Below are positions 40,295 to 49,182 of a DNA stretch of 64,000 bases, one piece after another. The first letter of the stretch is position 1; the number at the start of each line of letters is the position of its first letter. The notes under the pieces were generated by a model that did not search any database, was not told where the DNA came from, and saw only the letters and a program-made list of their open reading frames with translations. Where the stretch lies: the NCBI GenBank assembly GCA_963756545.1, contig CAVWNY010000007.1, positions 62,001 through 126,000 on the forward strand. The letters are read 5' to 3'. The DNA is from DATFDN01 sp963756545 (GTDB taxonomy: Bacteria > Pseudomonadota > Alphaproteobacteria > Acetobacterales > Acetobacteraceae). A program made the translations under genes and the position numbers.

Positions 40295-42163
40295 TCACGA
40301 TGTCTCGGCCCCGCAGCGAAAATCCCCCATCCGGCGGGTCACGCCGATTCGATCCAGATATTCCAGAACCTGGATCGCCAGGTTCCGGCCGATCTTGGTT
40401 CGGGCGTTGTAGGAAGCCGCTGTGAAGGCGTGCTCCGGCGGCTGGGCCGCCAAAGCGCGCGCGGCGGCGGCGAGCTGGTCCACCGTCTCGGGCAGGAAGA
40501 CGCGGTTGGGCGCGACGCGCTGCACCCGGCCGAACCGTTCGAGCCGGACCAGCGCTGGTTCCAGAACCTCGAGGGGCATCGTCAGCGCCTCGGCCAGTTC
40601 GCGCACGCGCGGCGGCCGCAGGCCGGGATCGTCGAGCAGCACGCGCAGGCGCGGCCACAGCGCCTCATCCGCCGCGCCAAGCGTGGCGCGGTGGTGAGGC
40701 AGGCGCAGCGCGGCGCCCTCGCGGGCGACGGCGCCCTCGGCCAGCAGCTCGTCCAGGACCGCTTCGCCAACGGCCGGGCCGAGTTGGCCGACGCGGGCGA
40801 GAAGGACGGGCTTGTTCGGCCCAGCCGCGTCGGGGTGCGCGAGGTGCCACTCGGCGAGCACGCGAAGAAGGCGCGCGCGCAGCGCCTCGTGCGCGCCCGC
40901 GGATAGCGCGACCATGCCGATCAGCACCGAGCCCGGCGGGGGCACCGGCGCGCGCCCGAGATTGCGGGCCAGGGCGAAACGGCGAAGGTCCACCGCGCCC
41001 TCGGCGTCCAGCAGCCGAGCCAGGGCATCCGCCGGCGCCGCTTCGGCCTGCGCGATGAGCCGGGCCAGGCGGGCCGGGGCCGGCCGGCGACGCTCGGGCG
41101 GATACGGATCAATCACCCGCCCGCCGGCCGCCACGCGCCCCGAGACGATGTCGCGCAGCACCAAGCGGTCCCCATGCAGCGCCGCCATCGGGCGATCAAG
41201 GACGAGGTGGACGAAGCTCTCTGAACCCGGATCGAGGTCCGCCGCGCCTGGCGTCAGCACGCGCGCGGGCACCTCGCCGGCGCCGAGATGGGCGTGTGCC
41301 CGCCCGCCATGCCGCAAGCCACGCGCCTCGGTCGCCCGCAGTACGGCATCGAGGCGGGCGGTCGGCGCGTGCAGGCGCGGCTGCACCAGCCAGTCGCCAC
41401 GCCGTATGCGGGCGCGTTCCAGCCGAGGACCCGCGATGGCGAGCGCGCAGCGATCGCCCGCCACGGCGCGGGCCGCCGGCGCGTTGCTGACGTGAATGCC
41501 ACGCACGCGAGCGCCCAGCCGCTCCGGCGTCAACATCAGTGCTTCGCCCGTCTCGACCCCGCCCGCGGCGACCGTCCCCGTCACGATGAGGCCGATGCCT
41601 CGCAACACGAAGGCGCGGTCGATCGCGAGGCGAAACCCGTCCCCCGCGACCGCGGCGCGAGGGGAGTCCGCCTCGGCCGCCAGCAAGGCTTGGAGCGTTG
41701 CGATCCCCCGACCGGAGCTGCTGGAAACCGCGATCACCGGGGCTTCGTGATAGCCGGCGCGCGCAAGCAGGGCGCGAACCTGATCCATCACGACGTCCAG
41801 GCGCACCGGGTCCACGCGGTCGGCCTTGGCGACGGCCGCGATCAGACGCGGCACGCCGGTCAGGCGCAGCACGTCGAGATGCTCGAGCGTCTGCGGCATC
41901 GGGCCGTCATCGGCGGCGACGACAAGCAGCGCGCGCTGGATCGCGAGCACCCCGGCCAGCATGTTGCCGACGAAACGTTCGTGACCGGGCACGTCCACGA
42001 ACCCGATCGTCTCGCCCCCGGGGCGCGGGGCGTAGGCGAAGCCGAGGTCGATCGTCATTCCGCGCCGCCGCTCCTCCGGCAACCGGTCGGGATCGGTCCC
42101 GGTCAGCGCGCGAATGAGGGACGTCTTGCCGTGATCGACATGGCCGGCGAGCGCGATGATCAT
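40295..42163 (-). CDS. selB: Selenocysteine-specific elongation factor
   Basis: 622 residues. GTPase motifs: GHVDHGKTS (G1), DVPGHERFVGNML (G3) and AVAKADRVD (G4); the switch I region RRGMTIDLGFAY is typical of SelB. EF-Tu-like domains 2 and 3 follow and a winged-helix C-terminal domain that reads the SECIS hairpin. It delivers Sec-tRNA to UGA codons. No selA, selD, tRNA-Sec or selenoprotein gene is in the window. It ends 25 bp from the convergent DUF3618 gene. Confidence 0.93.
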   Translation of the reverse strand: MIIALAGHVDHGKTSLIRALTGTDPDRLPEERRRGMTIDLGFAYAPRPGGETIGFVDVPGHERFVGNMLAGVLAIQRALLVVAADDGPMPQTLEHLDVLRLTGVPRLIAAVAKADRVDPVRLDVVMDQVRALLARAGYHEAPVIAVSSSSGRGIATLQALLAAEADSPRAAVAGDGFRLAIDRAFVLRGIGLIVTGTVAAGGVETGEALMLTPERLGARVRGIHVSNAPAARAVAGDRCALAIAGPRLERARIRRGDWLVQPRLHAPTARLDAVLRATEARGLRHGGRAHAHLGAGEVPARVLTPGAADLDPGSESFVHLVLDRPMAALHGDRLVLRDIVSGRVAAGGRVIDPYPPERRRPAPARLARLIAQAEAAPADALARLLDAEGAVDLRRFALARNLGRAPVPPPGSVLIGMVALSAGAHEALRARLLRVLAEWHLAHPDAAGPNKPVLLARVGQLGPAVGEAVLDELLAEGAVAREGAALRLPHHRATLGAADEALWPRLRVLLDDPGLRPPRVRELAEALTMPLEVLEPALVRLERFGRVQRVAPNRVFLPETVDQLAAAARALAAQPPEHAFTAASYNARTKIGRNLAIQVLEYLDRIGVTRRMGDFRCGAETS

Positions 42164-42208
42164 GGGGAACGGTAGGCCGCTCGGCGCCGGCCTGTCACCG
42201 ACCGCCGA

Positions 42209-42895
42209 TCAGGCGGCGGGCAGGTCGATCCAGGAAAGATGCCCGCCCTTTCCGGCGCCGGTGTCGAGGAAGATCGCCCGGCCGCCCAGCGCGCCCCGGC
42301 GCACATAGGGCCGCCCGTCCGTGCTGCGCCGGTCGTGGCCGCAATAGACGGTAAGCCCGGCGGGAATGCGATCCACCCAGCGCAGGCTGCGCTCGGGGTA
42401 CCCGTCGGCCTGCATCCGCCCGGTCGGTTCGCCGTAGAGCGCCCGGGCGACTGCACCTTGGGCGCGGCCGAGGCCCATCTCGGGGGCCGGGCCGTCCAGC
42501 ATGGCGGTGTGAAAGCCGCCATGGACGAACAGCGCGGCGTCATCGAGCAGCCAGACCGGTGCGCGGGCGATCTCGGCCACCGCGCGCGCCCGCAGCGTGG
42601 CATCGAGCTGGTCCAGCGTCTCCTCCAGCCCGGGTTCGGAGCGCACCGGCTGACCGCTGAGCGCGCGGGCGAGCTTGTAGTCGTGGTTGCCGAGCAGAAA
42701 CAGCCCCCTGCCCTCGTCGATCAGGCGGAACATGATCCGCAGCGTCTCGTCGCTGCGCGGCCCCTGGTCGGTGAGGTCGCCGAGTTGCACGACGAAGCGA
42801 TCGGTGGCCGCGGCCCAGGCAAAGGCGGCCGCATCGCCATGCACGTCGCCCACCACCCGCAGATCCGCGCCCGCGGGGATGGCGAGCCGCGTCAC
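42209..42895 (-). CDS. Calcineurin-like metallophosphatase (serine/threonine phosphatase-like)
   Basis: 228 residues. The five metal motifs are present in order: VVGDVHGD, QLGDLTDQGPRS, LLGNHDYKL, FVHGGFH and YCGHDRRS. Closest to small PPP-type phosphatases such as PrpA/ApaH-like enzymes. Its start overlaps the photolyase stop (ATGA at 42892-42895), so the two are coupled. Substrate unknown. Confidence 0.85.
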   Translation of the reverse strand: MTRLAIPAGADLRVVGDVHGDAAAFAWAAATDRFVVQLGDLTDQGPRSDETLRIMFRLIDEGRGLFLLGNHDYKLARALSGQPVRSEPGLEETLDQLDATLRARAVAEIARAPVWLLDDAALFVHGGFHTAMLDGPAPEMGLGRAQGAVARALYGEPTGRMQADGYPERSLRWVDRIPAGLTVYCGHDRRSTDGRPYVRRGALGGRAIFLDTGAGKGGHLSWIDLPAA

Positions 42896-44391
42896 GGCTC
42901 CGCTCCGGTGACGCGCAGGCTTGCATACGCCTCCAGCGCCCGCGCACGGCCGGCGGGCAGGTCGATGATGGGACGCGGGTAGGTGCGGCCAAGCTCCACC
43001 CCCGCGGCGCGCAGCACCGCGTCGGGCGCCTCCGAAGGCGCATGGACGTCGGGGGCCGGCAGGCGCGCCAACTCCGGCACATGGTCGCGCACGTACGCGC
43101 CGTCTGGATCGAATTTCCGCGCCTGCAACACGGGATTGAAGATGCGCACGAACGGCGCCGAATCAGCGCCCGAGCCGGCGACCCATTGCCAACTCGCGCT
43201 GTTGTTGGCCAGATCGGCGTCCACCAGAGTGTCCCAGAACCAGCTCTCGCCCTGCCGCCAATCGATCAGCAGATGCTTGACCAGGAACGACGCGGCGATA
43301 AGCCGGACGCGGTTGTGCATCCAACCGGTGCGCCAGAGCTGGCGCATCCCGGCGTCGACGATCGGGATCCCGGTCTGCCCGCGCTGCCAGGCGCGCAATC
43401 CTCCCGGGTCGTCGCGCCAGGGCATGCCGGCGAAGGCCGGGCGCAGGGGCTGTTCCGGCAGATGCGGGAAATGCCAGAGAAGGTGGTGGCTGAATTCCCG
43501 CCACAGCAGCTCGCCAAGGAACTTGCTCCCTGGCCCACCTCCCGGGCCGCCAGCCGCGACCGCGTCGTGCCACACGCGGGCGGGCGCGATCTCGCCCCAG
43601 CGCAGGTGGGGCGAGAGACGCGAGGTGCCGTCAGCGCGCGGGCGGTCGCGCCCGGCGGCGTACGCGTTCACGCCGGCATCGAGAAAGTGCCGCAACCGCG
43701 CCAGCGCCGCGGTTTCGCCCGGCGTCCAGGCGGCGCGCAACCCGCCCGCCCAATCCGGGCGCGAGGGACGCAGATGCCAGTCGGCGAGCCGATCCGTGCG
43801 CGGCAGCCGGTCCGGTGCGGTCAGTCGGGCCGGCGCCGGTGTCGGCGGAGGCGGGCCGCCAGTGGCGAGGCAGGCGCGGGCGAACGGGGAATAGACCTGA
43901 TAGGGCCCGCCCGATCCGGTGCGCAGGCGCTCGGGATCGAACAGCATGGAGGTACGGTGACGAGCGAACGCCACGCCGTCGGCGGCGAGTGCAGCCGCGA
44001 CCTTCCGCTCCTGCACGCGCGCCCAAGGCTCGGCGCTGTCGCCCGCGTCCACGCGCGCGGCACCGATCTCGCGCGCGATCGCCGGTAGGTGTTCCGCAGC
44101 CGGTCCGCGCCGCAGGATCAGCGGCGCGCCCAGCCGACGCAGGCCGGTGGCGAGCGCGTCCAGGCTGTGGTGCAGCCACCAGCGTGCCGCACCGCCCGGC
44201 GCCCATTTCCCGGCTGCGGTCTCGTCCAGGACATAGATCGGGAGCACGGGATGCCCGCTCTCCGCCGCCGCCGCGAGAGCGGCATGAGCGGAGAGGCGGA
44301 GATCGTTGCGGAACCAGAGAAGGGTCGGGGCGGCGGGCAGGGTCGGATGCGCCGATCGCCGATCTTCAGACCACCCGGCCCGAGTCCGCAT
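42892..44391 (-). CDS. phrB: Deoxyribodipyrimidine photolyase (class I)
   Basis: 499 residues. N-terminal alpha/beta antenna domain (LLWFRNDLRLSAHAAL) and the FAD-binding helical domain (GELLWREFSHHLLWHFP, QTGIPIVDAGMRQLWRTGWMHNRVR, FWDTLVDADLANNSASWQW, RIFNP) are complete. It repairs cyclobutane pyrimidine dimers with blue light. The ATG at 44391 overlaps the end of the ABC ATPase gene by 26 bases; the first 20 residues are not conserved, so a later start is possible. Confidence 0.93.
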   Translation of the reverse strand: MRTRAGWSEDRRSAHPTLPAAPTLLWFRNDLRLSAHAALAAAAESGHPVLPIYVLDETAAGKWAPGGAARWWLHHSLDALATGLRRLGAPLILRRGPAAEHLPAIAREIGAARVDAGDSAEPWARVQERKVAAALAADGVAFARHRTSMLFDPERLRTGSGGPYQVYSPFARACLATGGPPPPTPAPARLTAPDRLPRTDRLADWHLRPSRPDWAGGLRAAWTPGETAALARLRHFLDAGVNAYAAGRDRPRADGTSRLSPHLRWGEIAPARVWHDAVAAGGPGGGPGSKFLGELLWREFSHHLLWHFPHLPEQPLRPAFAGMPWRDDPGGLRAWQRGQTGIPIVDAGMRQLWRTGWMHNRVRLIAASFLVKHLLIDWRQGESWFWDTLVDADLANNSASWQWVAGSGADSAPFVRIFNPVLQARKFDPDGAYVRDHVPELARLPAPDVHAPSEAPDAVLRAAGVELGRTYPRPIIDLPAGRARALEAYASLRVTGAEP

Positions 44392-45469
44392 CCATCAGAT
44401 GCATGTGATTGAGATCGAGTGTCAGCGGCAAGAGCTCGTCCGGAGCGGCCTTGGTCGTCGGCTCGCAGCGCGCGCACAGTGGCACGCCGTCGATGAAGAA
44501 ATGGACCATCGTCTCCATGCCCATCGGTTCGACCACATCGACCGGCGCCCCCATTTCCGCCCAGCCGGGACGGTCGGCCTCGTGCCGGTCGAACATGTGC
44601 TCGGGGCGGAGCCCGAGGACCATGTTCTTGCCTTTGTACGGAGCGTAGCGGTCAACGCGGGCCGGGGGGATCGGCAGCACGATCCGGTCGTTGACGCGCA
44701 TGGCGAGGCCGCTGCCGTCGCTGCCCTCGACGCGGACCGGCAGGAAGTTCATCGCCGGGCTGCCGATGAAACCGGCCACGAAGCGGGTGGAGGGGGTGTG
44801 GTACAGCTCCTGCGGCGTGCCGACCTGTTCGATGATGCCCTGGTTCATGACCACGACGCGGTCGGCGAGCGTCATCGCCTCGATCTGATCGTGCGTCACA
44901 TAGACGGTCGTGGTGCGCACCGTCTGATGCACCTTCTTGATCTCGGTGCGCATCTGCACGCGGAGCTTGGCGTCCAGATTGGATAGCGGCTCGTCGAAGA
45001 GGAACACCTTCGGGTTACGCACGATGGCGCGGCCCATCGCGACGCGCTGGCGCTGGCCGCCCGAGAGCGCCTTCGGCTTGCGTTCCAGCAGCGGGCTGAT
45101 GTCGAGGATGCGTGCCGCCTCGTCCACCCGGCGCTTGATCTCGTTCTTCGGGAACTTCCGCAGCTTCAGGCCGAACGCCATGTTGTCGAACACGCTCATG
45201 TGCGGATAGAGCGCGTAGTTCTGGAACACCATGGCGATGTCGCGATCGCGTGGCGGGACGTCGTTGACGACATCGCCGCCGATCCAGATCTCGCCATCCG
45301 TGATGTCTTCCAGGCCGGCGATCATGCGCAAGGTGGTTGACTTGCCGCAGCCGGACGGGCCCACGAGCACGACGAATTCCTGATCGGCGATTTCGAGATC
45401 GATCCCCTTCACCGCCTGCACGCCCCCCTCGTACATCTTCACGACCTTGCGGACCGACACTTCGGACAT
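44366..45469 (-). CDS. ABC importer ATPase, UgpC/MalK type
   Basis: 367 residues. Walker A GPSGCGKSTT, Q-loop MVFQNYALYPHMSVFDN, signature LSGGQRQRVAMGRA, Walker B VFLFDEPLSNLDAKL and H-loop THDQIEAM are all intact; the C-terminal third is the OB/TOBE regulatory domain of the CUT1 family. It energises the two permeases encoded just upstream (six-base gap). Substrate is not visible from the ATPase, which in this family can serve several systems. Confidence 0.93.
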   Translation of the reverse strand: MSEVSVRKVVKMYEGGVQAVKGIDLEIADQEFVVLVGPSGCGKSTTLRMIAGLEDITDGEIWIGGDVVNDVPPRDRDIAMVFQNYALYPHMSVFDNMAFGLKLRKFPKNEIKRRVDEAARILDISPLLERKPKALSGGQRQRVAMGRAIVRNPKVFLFDEPLSNLDAKLRVQMRTEIKKVHQTVRTTTVYVTHDQIEAMTLADRVVVMNQGIIEQVGTPQELYHTPSTRFVAGFIGSPAMNFLPVRVEGSDGSGLAMRVNDRIVLPIPPARVDRYAPYKGKNMVLGLRPEHMFDRHEADRPGWAEMGAPVDVVEPMGMETMVHFFIDGVPLCARCEPTTKAAPDELLPLTLDLNHMHLMDADSGRVV

Positions 45470-45475
45470 GGTTCC

Positions 45476-46369
45476 CTAACCCTTCGTGGCGCCGGCGGTC
45501 AGGCCGGCGATGTAGTAGTCCATCAGGAAGGCGTAGATCAGGATGGGCGGCAGCGAGGCCAGCACATTGGCCGCCATGATCTTGCCCCACTCGAACACGT
45601 CGCCGCGGATCAAGTCGCTGACGATGCCGACGGTGAGCACCATCTGGTTCGACGTGTAGAGGTAGGCGAGCGGATAGATGAAGTTGCCCCAGCTCACCGT
45701 GAAGGCGAAGATCGTCGCCGCGATGATGCCGGGCATGGCGACGGGGATGAAGATGCGCCATAGCATCTGTAGATAGCCCGCGCCGTCGATCAGCGCCGCC
45801 TCGTCCATCTCCTTCGGGATCGAGCTGAAATAGCCGATCATGATCCAGGTGCAGAACGGCACGCTGAGCGTCGGATAGACCAGGACGAGACACCAGAAGC
45901 TGTTTATCAGATGCAGCCAGCCGACGATCTGGAACATCGGGATGAACAGCAGCGACGCGGGCACGAGATAGGTCAGAAAGACCCCCGTGGCCAAGGTCTT
46001 GCTGCCCCAGAACCCCATGCGGGCGAGGGCGAAGGCCGACAGCACGGAGATCACCATGGTGATCGCCACCACCAGCAAAGTCACGATCACGGTGTTGAGA
46101 TAGTAGAGCTGGAAGTTCCTGTAGGTGATCAGGTACCAGAAGTTCACCAAGGTCGGATGGTGCGCGTACCAGGGGCTGCCGACCTGCGAGGAGATCTCGG
46201 CCGAAGTCTTCAAGCTCGTCATCACCATGTAGAATGGCGGGACCAGGAACAGGATGACGAACACGGTAAGCGCCGCATAGCTGCCATACAGCGCCCAGCG
46301 GCGCTGGTTTTCGAGGCCGCCGCCGCGCCGCGACCGGACGCGCAGCGTGCCGGCGGTGGTCGCGCTCAT
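45476..46369 (-). CDS. ABC importer permease, MalG/UgpE type
   Basis: 297 residues with six hydrophobic helices. The EAA loop that docks on the ATPase is clear (EAALIDGAGYLQMLWRIFIPVAMPGI). The long first periplasmic loop (SSQVGSPWYAHHPTLVNF) is typical of CUT1 second permeases. Its ATG overlaps the stop of the first permease (ATGA at 46366-46369). Confidence 0.92.
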   Translation of the reverse strand: MSATTAGTLRVRSRRGGGLENQRRWALYGSYAALTVFVILFLVPPFYMVMTSLKTSAEISSQVGSPWYAHHPTLVNFWYLITYRNFQLYYLNTVIVTLLVVAITMVISVLSAFALARMGFWGSKTLATGVFLTYLVPASLLFIPMFQIVGWLHLINSFWCLVLVYPTLSVPFCTWIMIGYFSSIPKEMDEAALIDGAGYLQMLWRIFIPVAMPGIIAATIFAFTVSWGNFIYPLAYLYTSNQMVLTVGIVSDLIRGDVFEWGKIMAANVLASLPPILIYAFLMDYYIAGLTAGATKG

Positions 46370-47316
46370 GCCCCTATCTCCTGGGTGCGCCGGGTCACGC
46401 CGCGTAGGATGAAGAAGGCGGCGAAGGCGAGAATCGGCAGCATGAACAGGCTCACCGCGGCGCCCATCGGGATGTTGCCCGACTGGATGCCGACCTGGAA
46501 CGCGTACGTGGCGAACACGTGCGTCTTGTCCTCGGGCCCGCCCGACGTGAGGATCCGCACGATGTCGAAGTCGGCGAAGGTCACGATGAGGCTGAACAGA
46601 ACGGTGATGGAGATGATGTTGCGCATCATCGGCAGGGTGACGAGGAACAATTTCTGCACCGCGCTGGCGCCGTCGATCGCGGCGGCTTCATAGAGCTGCT
46701 CGGGGACCGACTTCAGGGCCGCGAGATACATGATCATGAAGAACGGCGTGCCATACCAGACATTGACCAGGATCGTGCAGAACCGGGCGATCCAGCCGAC
46801 GCCGAGCCACGGGACCGGCTGGAAGCCGAGCTTCTCGATCACCCAGTTGAAGGCCGAGTAGCTGGGATCGAACATCCACCACCAGGTGAGCGTGCCGAGC
46901 GCCAACGGGATCACCCAGGGCACCATCAGCAGGCCCCGCCAGATGCGCTGGTACTTGCCGCTGATGTTGTGCATCAGGTGGGCCAGCAGGAATCCGATAA
47001 TTGCCTTGAAGATCACTGAGGTGATGGCGAACAGGCAGCTCTGGAAAATCACCAGCTTGAAGGTCTGCCGCTGCACCAGGAAGAAATATTGGCTCAGCCC
47101 GACGAAGGCCGTCATCTTCCTGCTCAGCAGACTGAGATAGATCGCATAGAGCGCCGGATAGACCACCAGCCCGGCGACGAGCAGGATCAGCGGCAGCGCC
47201 ATCACGAATGCGATGCTGCTCCGCCGCTGCGTGAAGCGGCGCAGGCCGCCAGAACGCCGCCGCGCAATCGCGCGCCTGCCGACCAGGTCGGCGGCGACGC
47301 TTGTGCCGTCAGCCAT
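46366..47316 (-). CDS. ABC importer permease, MalF/UgpA type
   Basis: 316 residues, six hydrophobic helices after a basic N-terminus. EAA loop: EAAAIDGASAVQKLFLVTLPMMRN. It pairs with the permease after it. The gap before it, to the binding-protein genes, holds 316 bp with hairpins, suggesting that binding proteins are made in excess over the membrane parts. Confidence 0.92.
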   Translation of the reverse strand: MADGTSVAADLVGRRAIARRRSGGLRRFTQRRSSIAFVMALPLILLVAGLVVYPALYAIYLSLLSRKMTAFVGLSQYFFLVQRQTFKLVIFQSCLFAITSVIFKAIIGFLLAHLMHNISGKYQRIWRGLLMVPWVIPLALGTLTWWWMFDPSYSAFNWVIEKLGFQPVPWLGVGWIARFCTILVNVWYGTPFFMIMYLAALKSVPEQLYEAAAIDGASAVQKLFLVTLPMMRNIISITVLFSLIVTFADFDIVRILTSGGPEDKTHVFATYAFQVGIQSGNIPMGAAVSLFMLPILAFAAFFILRGVTRRTQEIGA

Positions 47317-47632
47317 GATGCTCTCCCGGATCAGAGAAGGTCAGCCCGCGCATTTCGGCGCAGGCACGAGACCGGAGATTGCCGACCCTTGGCGCACGGC
47401 TGCGGCGGGCGCAGCGGCTTGCTTTCACCCACATGAACGCGTCCCCTAGGCGCCGCACCTGTCCGGCGCGGCCATGCATCGCGACATCGTTTTTCCCGGG
47501 GCTTTCGCCCCTGTTGGGCGAGGGACCCCACCCCCGGCGGGGTCCCTGCCGTCTGGTCAAGCCAAAGACGCCGTGAGCCTATCGGCTCGCCGGTGCGAGC
47601 GCAATGCCGCCCCGTGGAGCACGCATGGCGCT
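47317..47632 (-). other. Non-coding gap with hairpins between binding-protein and permease genes
   Basis: 316 bp without a convincing gene. It holds a 9-bp stem AGGGACCCC/GGGGTCCCT (47521-47529 with 47539-47547) and beside it GGGGC-TTTC-GCCCC (47498-47511). On the transcript these follow the binding-protein gene. Hairpins at this point protect upstream mRNA or terminate part of the transcripts in other ABC operons; this is inferred. The remaining part up to the permease start shows nothing. Confidence 0.45.
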
Positions 47633-48983
47633 TCAGGTCCTGAACCCCTCAAGTTGATCGTGTGCCCACGCGATGGCCTGCTTGAAGCTGCCACCGTGCT
47701 TGATCCGGGCCAGCATGTTGTTTTGGATGGCGCCCTGATAGATCTGCACGGCGATCTCGGGCCTCGCCTCCGAGCCGGTCAGGCTGGGCTCGGCGTGGTG
47801 CCAGGGGCGGATCGGGTAGTTGTACACCGTGCCCGGCGGCGGCTCGACCTCTTCCCAGATCTTGAAATCGGTCATGCTGGGGAACGGCGGCAGGTCGTAG
47901 CCGAACACCGCGTTGTCGCGGGCCTCGATCTTGTCGCGTTGCAGCAAGTACTCGATCAGCTCCTTCGCCGCCGTCTGGTTTCGGCTGAAGCTGTAGAGGC
48001 CCCAGAAGAAGCTCAGCGTCGGCACGAACCGCCCCTTCGGCCCGCTCGGCGCCGAAAAGGTCCAGCAATCCGCCGCGATCTTTGGCGCATCGCGCCGGGC
48101 GACCGCCCAGGCCGACGGCGGGTTGAAGATCAGCGCGCTCTTGCCCGAGATCAGCGCCCGATTGTTGGAGGCGTCGTCGTAGCTGTCGATCCCCGTCGGC
48201 AGAACCTTCAGAAGCTTCTGCCAGTATTCAAGGCACTGCATCACCGGCTCGGAGTTCGAGCGTGATGTTCCCGGCCCGGTCCATCAGATTGGCGCCGAAG
48301 GCATGGAACGAGGCGCCGACCTGATCGATGCCGTCGGTGTTGGTCGTGCCGCCGCCGATCCCGAGGGCGAACGGGTAGCCGTCCTTGTTGGCGGCGGTGG
48401 CGGCGGTCAGGAGCGCATCATACGTCCATGCCTGCGCGCCCGACGTGTACTCGGGCTTCACCGGGTACATAGCCTGCAGGTCAAAGCCGTACTTCTTCAT
48501 CAGGCTGAGGCGCGCGCAGGGCGGTTTGGTCTGAGTTCCGGTGCTGGTCGGGACCATGAGCCAATGGCCGGTTGCCTTGGCGAGGTACTCGGCGGTGCTG
48601 GTGACAGGCCCGTATTTCGCGGTCAGTCGCCCCATCACGTCATCGACCGGCGCCAGGGCCTGCTGGACGTTGAACCCGTCCCAGTTCGCGAACGTCATGA
48701 TGTCATGACCCGTCTTGGCCTGCGCCTCGGCCACGCCGGTCATCAGCAGCTTGTTGTTGTTGCCGGTAATGAAGTCGGCGGTGACATCGACCTTGTTCTG
48801 CTCGGCCCAGGCGTTGACCTGCTTCTGCATCACGTCGTTGCCGCCCGGAACCCAGTGGTCCCAAAAGGCGACGGCCAGCTTGCCTGCCGCCCCGGCGCTG
48901 CGGATATGCACAAGCGGCAACGCGCTCGCCGCCGCACCCAGGCGCAACGCCTGCCGACGCGAAAGTCCATTCGGGCTGATCAT
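47633..48983 (-). pseudogene. Solute-binding protein copy 1, frameshifted
   Basis: The ATG at 48983 begins a Tat-type signal (LSRRQALRLGAAASALPL) and a family 1 extracellular binding protein that runs to about 48262 (GNITLE). There the frame is lost; the following frame resumes with SEPVMQCLEYWQKLL, matching the other two copies (DNLKQALEYAQRL, DAMRQVLEYGQQL), and runs to 47633. Length 1351, one base over a multiple of three, so one extra base near 48256. Restored it would be about 449 residues. It is the most divergent of the three copies. An assembly error is possible. Confidence 0.8.
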
Positions 48984-49129
48984 TGGAAGCCTCCCATGCG
49001 GTCCGCCGTCGGGCCGCGATCGTCTCCTTCTGGTTGCGGCGGTTGCATCCGCCTGTTGACCCACTGCGGGCGACCCCCGGTAGCGCCTGCGCGCGAGCGC
49101 GGGCGGCGGCCCGTTCGAGCCGGGAAAGA

Positions 49130-49176
49130 AGCCCGCGCGGCCCGCCCAGAAACGCGGACCGCGCTCTTCCCCGGCT
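49130..49176 (-). terminator. Conserved GC-rich hairpin after binding protein copy 2
   Basis: The sequence GAAGCCCGCGCGGCCCGCC...GCGGACCGCGCTC directly behind the stop of copy 2 recurs behind copy 3 at 50776-50818. On the transcript GCGCGG pairs with CCGCGC. It is either a terminator or an mRNA-stabilising stem carried along with the tandem duplication. Confidence 0.4.
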
Positions 49177-49182
49177 AGATCG

